Below are positions 28,528-28,877 of a stretch of DNA of 28,877 nt, piece by piece (the stretch's first letter is position 1; each line of letters begins with the position of its first letter). Under the pieces are notes generated by a model, which did not search any database, had not been told where the DNA came from, and saw only the letters and a program-made list of their open reading frames with translations. The stretch spans positions 1-28,877 of IMG/VR virus record IMGVR_UViG_3300022822_000069. One strand, written 5' to 3'. Origin of the DNA: a virus. The position numbers and the translations under genes were made by a program.

Positions 28528-28876
28528 CTTCTTCTTCTAATGCATCAACAGTCTTCATATTTAACATCGGAGCGTAGTCTTCTAAAATCTTTTTCATCTT
28601 TAATTCTATTTCTTCCTCTGACATATCTTCTATTTTTCCATGTTTTATTATTTTTCTGTCTATGTATAGTCCTGCTGCCTTGCCTCGAGATACTTCAGCG
28701 TTTACAGCAGAAGAGAAACTCCCTTTCTTCAAAGCCGCTGTCTTAATTCTGTCTAGTTCAGCTAAATGTTTATCGTACGTAACTTCATGTTTAGCTAATC
28801 TCTCTTGTTTAAGTGAATCTACATATTGAACTACTAATGGAGATAGTCTAGGATTTAATAACTCTGATCCTTCTAC
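28463..28876 (-). CDS. Probable terminase small subunit (5' partial), about 137 aa visible
   Basis: The frame runs in from the right edge, so the start is missing. The TTG at 28732 is only an internal Leu. The visible part has PRLSPLVVQYVDSLKQERLA, HLAELDRIKTAALKKGSF, SSAVNAEVSRGKAAGLYIDR, then KIEDMSEEEIELKMKKILED and an acidic, Ser-rich tail. The helix pattern with L.ELDRI..AALKKG...AVNAEV.RGKAAGLY is typical of small terminase subunits, which bind the packaging site and recruit the large subunit. It is transcribed toward the repeat array. The antisense orientation relative to the structural genes is notable. Assignment is by pattern, without a search. Confidence 0.7.
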   Translation of the reverse strand, partial: VEGSELLNPRLSPLVVQYVDSLKQERLAKHEVTYDKHLAELDRIKTAALKKGSFSSAVNAEVSRGKAAGLYIDRKIIKHGKIEDMSEEEIELKMKKILEDYAPMLNMKTVDALEEEVNEVSSSSEHTKSETPIVQKK

Positions 28877-28877
28877 C

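Overview
The window looks like part of the genome of a tailed phage (probably a short-tailed, podovirus-like one) infecting an AT-rich marine bacterium such as SAR11. Supporting signs are the low G+C (about one third by eye), dense overlapping genes, a podovirus-type internal-protein set, a family-A DNA polymerase, and many small proteins that look like those of uncultured marine phages. I ran no database search. I see no RNA polymerase, integrase or tRNA gene, so the phage presumably uses host RNA polymerase. The sigma70-like promoters found here fit that. Both ends are cut inside genes.

Region 1 (1-11223, plus strand) is the virion module. It holds a partial tail/stabilisation protein, four small proteins, two Gly-rich proteins sharing a GKAEGG motif, a Gln/Ala-rich protein and a 1485-residue internal/ejection-type protein. 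Region 2 (11161-12503) is a lysis cassette: a holin-like membrane protein, an M15 peptidase endolysin, and an HNH endonuclease flanked by a perfect 13-bp inverted repeat.

Region 3 (12534-21165) is DNA metabolism. A SNF2-type helicase on the minus strand is divided from the plus-strand replication genes by two back-to-back, overlapping promoters. The plus-strand genes encode two conserved unknowns, a probable ssDNA-binding protein, an archaeo-eukaryotic primase-polymerase, a UvrD-like helicase whose Walker A lies upstream of any ATG/GTG/TTG start, a DUF3310 protein, and a PolA with 3'-5' exonuclease and Leu at the position matching E. coli 762.

Region 4 (21162-27698) is a train of about two dozen small, mostly overlapping genes. 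It includes several Cys-rich zinc-binding candidates, small membrane peptides, a 57-residue ribbon-helix-helix regulator, a degenerate LAGLIDADG protein, a PD-(D/E)XK nuclease and an HNH-like nuclease. Three strong promoters share a TCCTATATA element at their -10. At the regulator's own promoter this element is one arm of a palindrome, which suggests a small regulon.

Region 5 (27699-28206) is non-coding and holds the most unusual structure in the window: 14 copies of TGCGACACC or variants in both orientations. They are arranged so that sequence variants sit opposite complementary variants in a nested inverted repeat. It lies close to a minus-strand gene resembling a small terminase subunit (28463-28876). 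Candidate roles are replication origin, packaging site or recombination site. One plus-strand gene (28207-28527) lies between them and overlaps the terminase gene tail to tail.
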